DNA of 23,182 nucleotides from an uncultured Christensenella sp. (GTDB taxonomy: Bacteria > Bacillota > Clostridia > Christensenellales > UBA3700): NCBI GenBank assembly GCA_910576875.1, contig CAJTKI010000018.1:1-23182 (forward strand). The letters run 5' to 3'. Below, piece after piece: positions 21,321 to 23,182 of the stretch. How positions within the stretch are numbered: position 1 is the stretch's first letter; each line of letters begins with the position of its first letter. The translations under genes and the position numbers were made by a program. The notes under the pieces are model-generated. The model was not told the origin of the DNA. It saw nothing but the letters and a program-made list of their open reading frames with translations, and ran no database searches.

Positions 21321-23182
21321 ATGATGCACAGCGAAAAATTACGATATCGGATGCGTTTTGCGTGGATCGTCGGCATGATTTTGTTGACGGTTTGCGCGGC
21401 GTTTGCAGGGATTTCGGTTTCGACGGATCGCGCGTATGCGTTTACCGAAAACAATTTGGATGCCGCCAATACCCTGTCGATCGGCGAATTGTTGCTCGGC
21501 AATTACGATACGTCCAAAAGCGGCGGCAAGGTATTTGACGGCGTGCGGTTTGGGAAACTGATCGACGCGTTGCGCGGCGACGGAGAAGACAAAACCGCGG
21601 TTGCCGATCTGTCCGACAAAGACGCGCAGGCGATCCGAGACGCCAACGACGGCAAAGACATTATTGTCGAAATCGACGACAAATTGTGGACGGTTACGGA
21701 CCTGCGCAAGCTGGACGACGGACGCGTGATTGCGACGATGTGGCTGGCAACGAGCGCGGAGACATCGCAGTGGAATACATGGTATGCGGATTCGCCTGCG
21801 GATACATATCCCGGCAATATGTATAGCACGAGCTATATCCGCGCCAACGCGCTCAACAGCGGCGGATGCGGATACGCGGCGGCGCAAGGCGTAACGACGT
21901 TGACCCCGATCGCGCAAAGCGCGGGACACCAATATGCGAAGTTTACGATGGATAAAGTTCAGACGGACGCGTCGAGTCCGTCGCGCAATCTGTCGTTGAC
22001 GAATTATATCGTGCAGCCCAAAGACGTCGCGTATCAGGAGACGGAAACGATTCGGACCTACAACAGCACGTTCAAAACGTGTCCCAACGAAGCTTGGGGT
22101 ACTCCGGATTTGGAAGATTATAATGCAAACGTAAATTATAGCAAAAAAGACCATTATACAGAGTGGTCGAGCGATTATCTGTGGCTACCTAGCCTGGCGG
22201 AAACCGGACACAAAGGCATTACCGGCATCTGGAATCTGTCGGACAATCAACGCAGCAACGAAGTCAATACATGGTTGCGTTCCGGTTACTATTTTGCGTT
22301 CTCCGCGTATTTTCTGGATCCGTCCGGAAACGGTTATACGTTCTATACCGAGGATACTTACGTAGTGCGTCCGGCATTCCACTTGGATTTGACGCAAGCG
22401 GCGGCGGACGCAACCGAGCCGGTTGCCGCGCCGACGTTGGGGACGAGCGCGGCGGATAAGACGAAGGATTATACAGGAGCGGACCTGACGTTTGCATTCC
22501 AAAACTTCGATTCCCAAAAAGTCAATGCCAAAATCACCGCCAAAGATCCGAGCGGCGTAGCAATGGATGCTTCGGCATTTTCGTTTGATGCGACGACCGG
22601 AAAGGTGAAGGCAAAGCATGCGGGGACGTATACGGCGGAATTTACGTTTATCCAACCGGGCAACTGTTATTGGACGGACGAGACGGGCGGCAGCGGCAAG
22701 CGAACGATTACGTTTACGATCAAGCCGAAACAGTTGACGGTATCGTTGACGAATACCGTGCCCTCCAACGCATGGAGTTGGACGGTCGGCGACGATTACG
22801 ACGCGACGTTGACGGTGTCGGGGATCGCGTCGGGCGACACGGTCAAGTTGACGGCGACGTATACGTCGGACAAAGCGGGCGGCGCCAAGCAAGATATCGC
22901 GGCGGTACAGAACGGCGCGCAGACGGTCGCAACGATCGATCTATCTGCAATACCGGTCGGCTCGTACGAGTTGACGGCGGCATTAGATAAGTCCGCGGCA
23001 GACAACGACAATATCAACTATTCGATCTCCAACGGCTTGACGACGGCAAATATCCCAAAGAAGTTTACCGTCGCGGCAAAGAGCGTAACGGAAGACGATT
23101 TGAAAACATTGAGTTGGCTGTATACCGCCAAGGATCAGGAAGGCAACAAGATCGCGGGCGGCGCGGATGACAGCGCATTGCC
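21321..23182 (+). CDS. Large exported surface protein with a DUF6273-like domain (partial, runs off the end)
   Basis: 620 codons are present with no stop; the C-terminal anchor lies beyond the window. Residues 1-40 form a signal peptide (cleavage likely after AYA). The mature part parallels the protein at 14068 segment by segment: SIGELLLGNYD, IDDKLWTVTDL, ATMWLATSA, NMYSTSYIRANALNSGG, DYLWLPSLAETG, IWNLSDNQRSNE, VRPAFHLDLTQA (about 348-358), then YTAEFTFIQPGNCYWTD with FTIKPKQL at about 436-470 and the following Ig-like repeats (ADNDNINYSISNG). Start: ATG 21321 with TAGGA 8 nt upstream; the next codon is also ATG. Function unknown; a displayed adhesin or lectin-like protein is possible. It is preceded by promoter switch 2. 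Confidence 0.85.
   Translation, partial: MMHSEKLRYRMRFAWIVGMILLTVCAAFAGISVSTDRAYAFTENNLDAANTLSIGELLLGNYDTSKSGGKVFDGVRFGKLIDALRGDGEDKTAVADLSDKDAQAIRDANDGKDIIVEIDDKLWTVTDLRKLDDGRVIATMWLATSAETSQWNTWYADSPADTYPGNMYSTSYIRANALNSGGCGYAAAQGVTTLTPIAQSAGHQYAKFTMDKVQTDASSPSRNLSLTNYIVQPKDVAYQETETIRTYNSTFKTCPNEAWGTPDLEDYNANVNYSKKDHYTEWSSDYLWLPSLAETGHKGITGIWNLSDNQRSNEVNTWLRSGYYFAFSAYFLDPSGNGYTFYTEDTYVVRPAFHLDLTQAAADATEPVAAPTLGTSAADKTKDYTGADLTFAFQNFDSQKVNAKITAKDPSGVAMDASAFSFDATTGKVKAKHAGTYTAEFTFIQPGNCYWTDETGGSGKRTITFTIKPKQLTVSLTNTVPSNAWSWTVGDDYDATLTVSGIASGDTVKLTATYTSDKAGGAKQDIAAVQNGAQTVATIDLSAIPVGSYELTAALDKSAADNDNINYSISNGLTTANIPKKFTVAAKSVTEDDLKTLSWLYTAKDQEGNKIAGGADDSAL

Overview
The window (about 23 kb, GC-rich genes with short AT-rich intergenic islands) looks like a chromosome segment of a Gram-positive-type gut bacterium, most likely an uncultured Clostridia/Firmicutes lineage. 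Reasons: GroES-GroEL under a CIRCE-like operator, an NfeD-FloA pair, a Firmicutes-style nanE-nanK-nanA set, strong AAGGAGG-type ribosome binding sites, sigma-A promoters with 17-bp spacers, and very large exported proteins with a C-terminal membrane anchor and VRPALHLDL-type domains. The taxon is inferred; no rRNA is present.

Layout. (1) 1-178: the last 58 residues of a large membrane-anchored surface protein, then a terminator. (2) 309-2270, minus strand: an M29 aminopeptidase followed by a YhhN-family membrane protein. (3) 2460-9448, plus strand: a seven-gene run for sialic acid and glycan use (aldose-1-epimerase-like protein, sialidase, NanE, NanK, NanA, then two lipoproteins: an endonuclease/exonuclease/phosphatase-fold protein and a GH26 glycosidase). 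(4) 9509-13730: a clear promoter, nfeD, floA, an unknown membrane-tethered protein, a RimK-like ATP-grasp ligase, a radical SAM activase-like protein and a terminator. (5) 13832-17860: a switch-like element and a 1240-residue surface protein. (6) 17880-19900, minus strand: groES-groEL with promoter and CIRCE-like operator. (7) 20194-20846: a dCMP deaminase gene with promoter and terminator. (8) 21088-23182: a second switch-like element and a second large surface protein that runs off the end.

The most interesting observation is the pair of elements in front of the two surface-protein genes. Each has two palindromic sites, about 148 bp apart centre to centre, flanking a strong promoter (TTGACA, 17 bp, TAAAAT) that points AWAY from the gene. 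In each element the 5-bp centre of the left site is the exact reverse complement of the centre of the right site (AATAC/GTATT at the first locus, ACGGT/ACCGT at the second), and the centres differ between loci. This is the geometry of invertible promoters (phase-variation switches) moved by a site-specific recombinase, here both captured in the OFF orientation and each with its own crossover sequence. Inversion would place the promoter about 90 nt upstream of the start codon at both loci. No recombinase gene lies in the window, so it would act in trans. The inversion itself is inferred from sequence and has not been observed.

Together the window suggests a host-associated organism that feeds on sialylated and other glycans and displays a family of large, individually switchable surface proteins. 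The surface-protein family appears at least three times here, interleaved with housekeeping genes.
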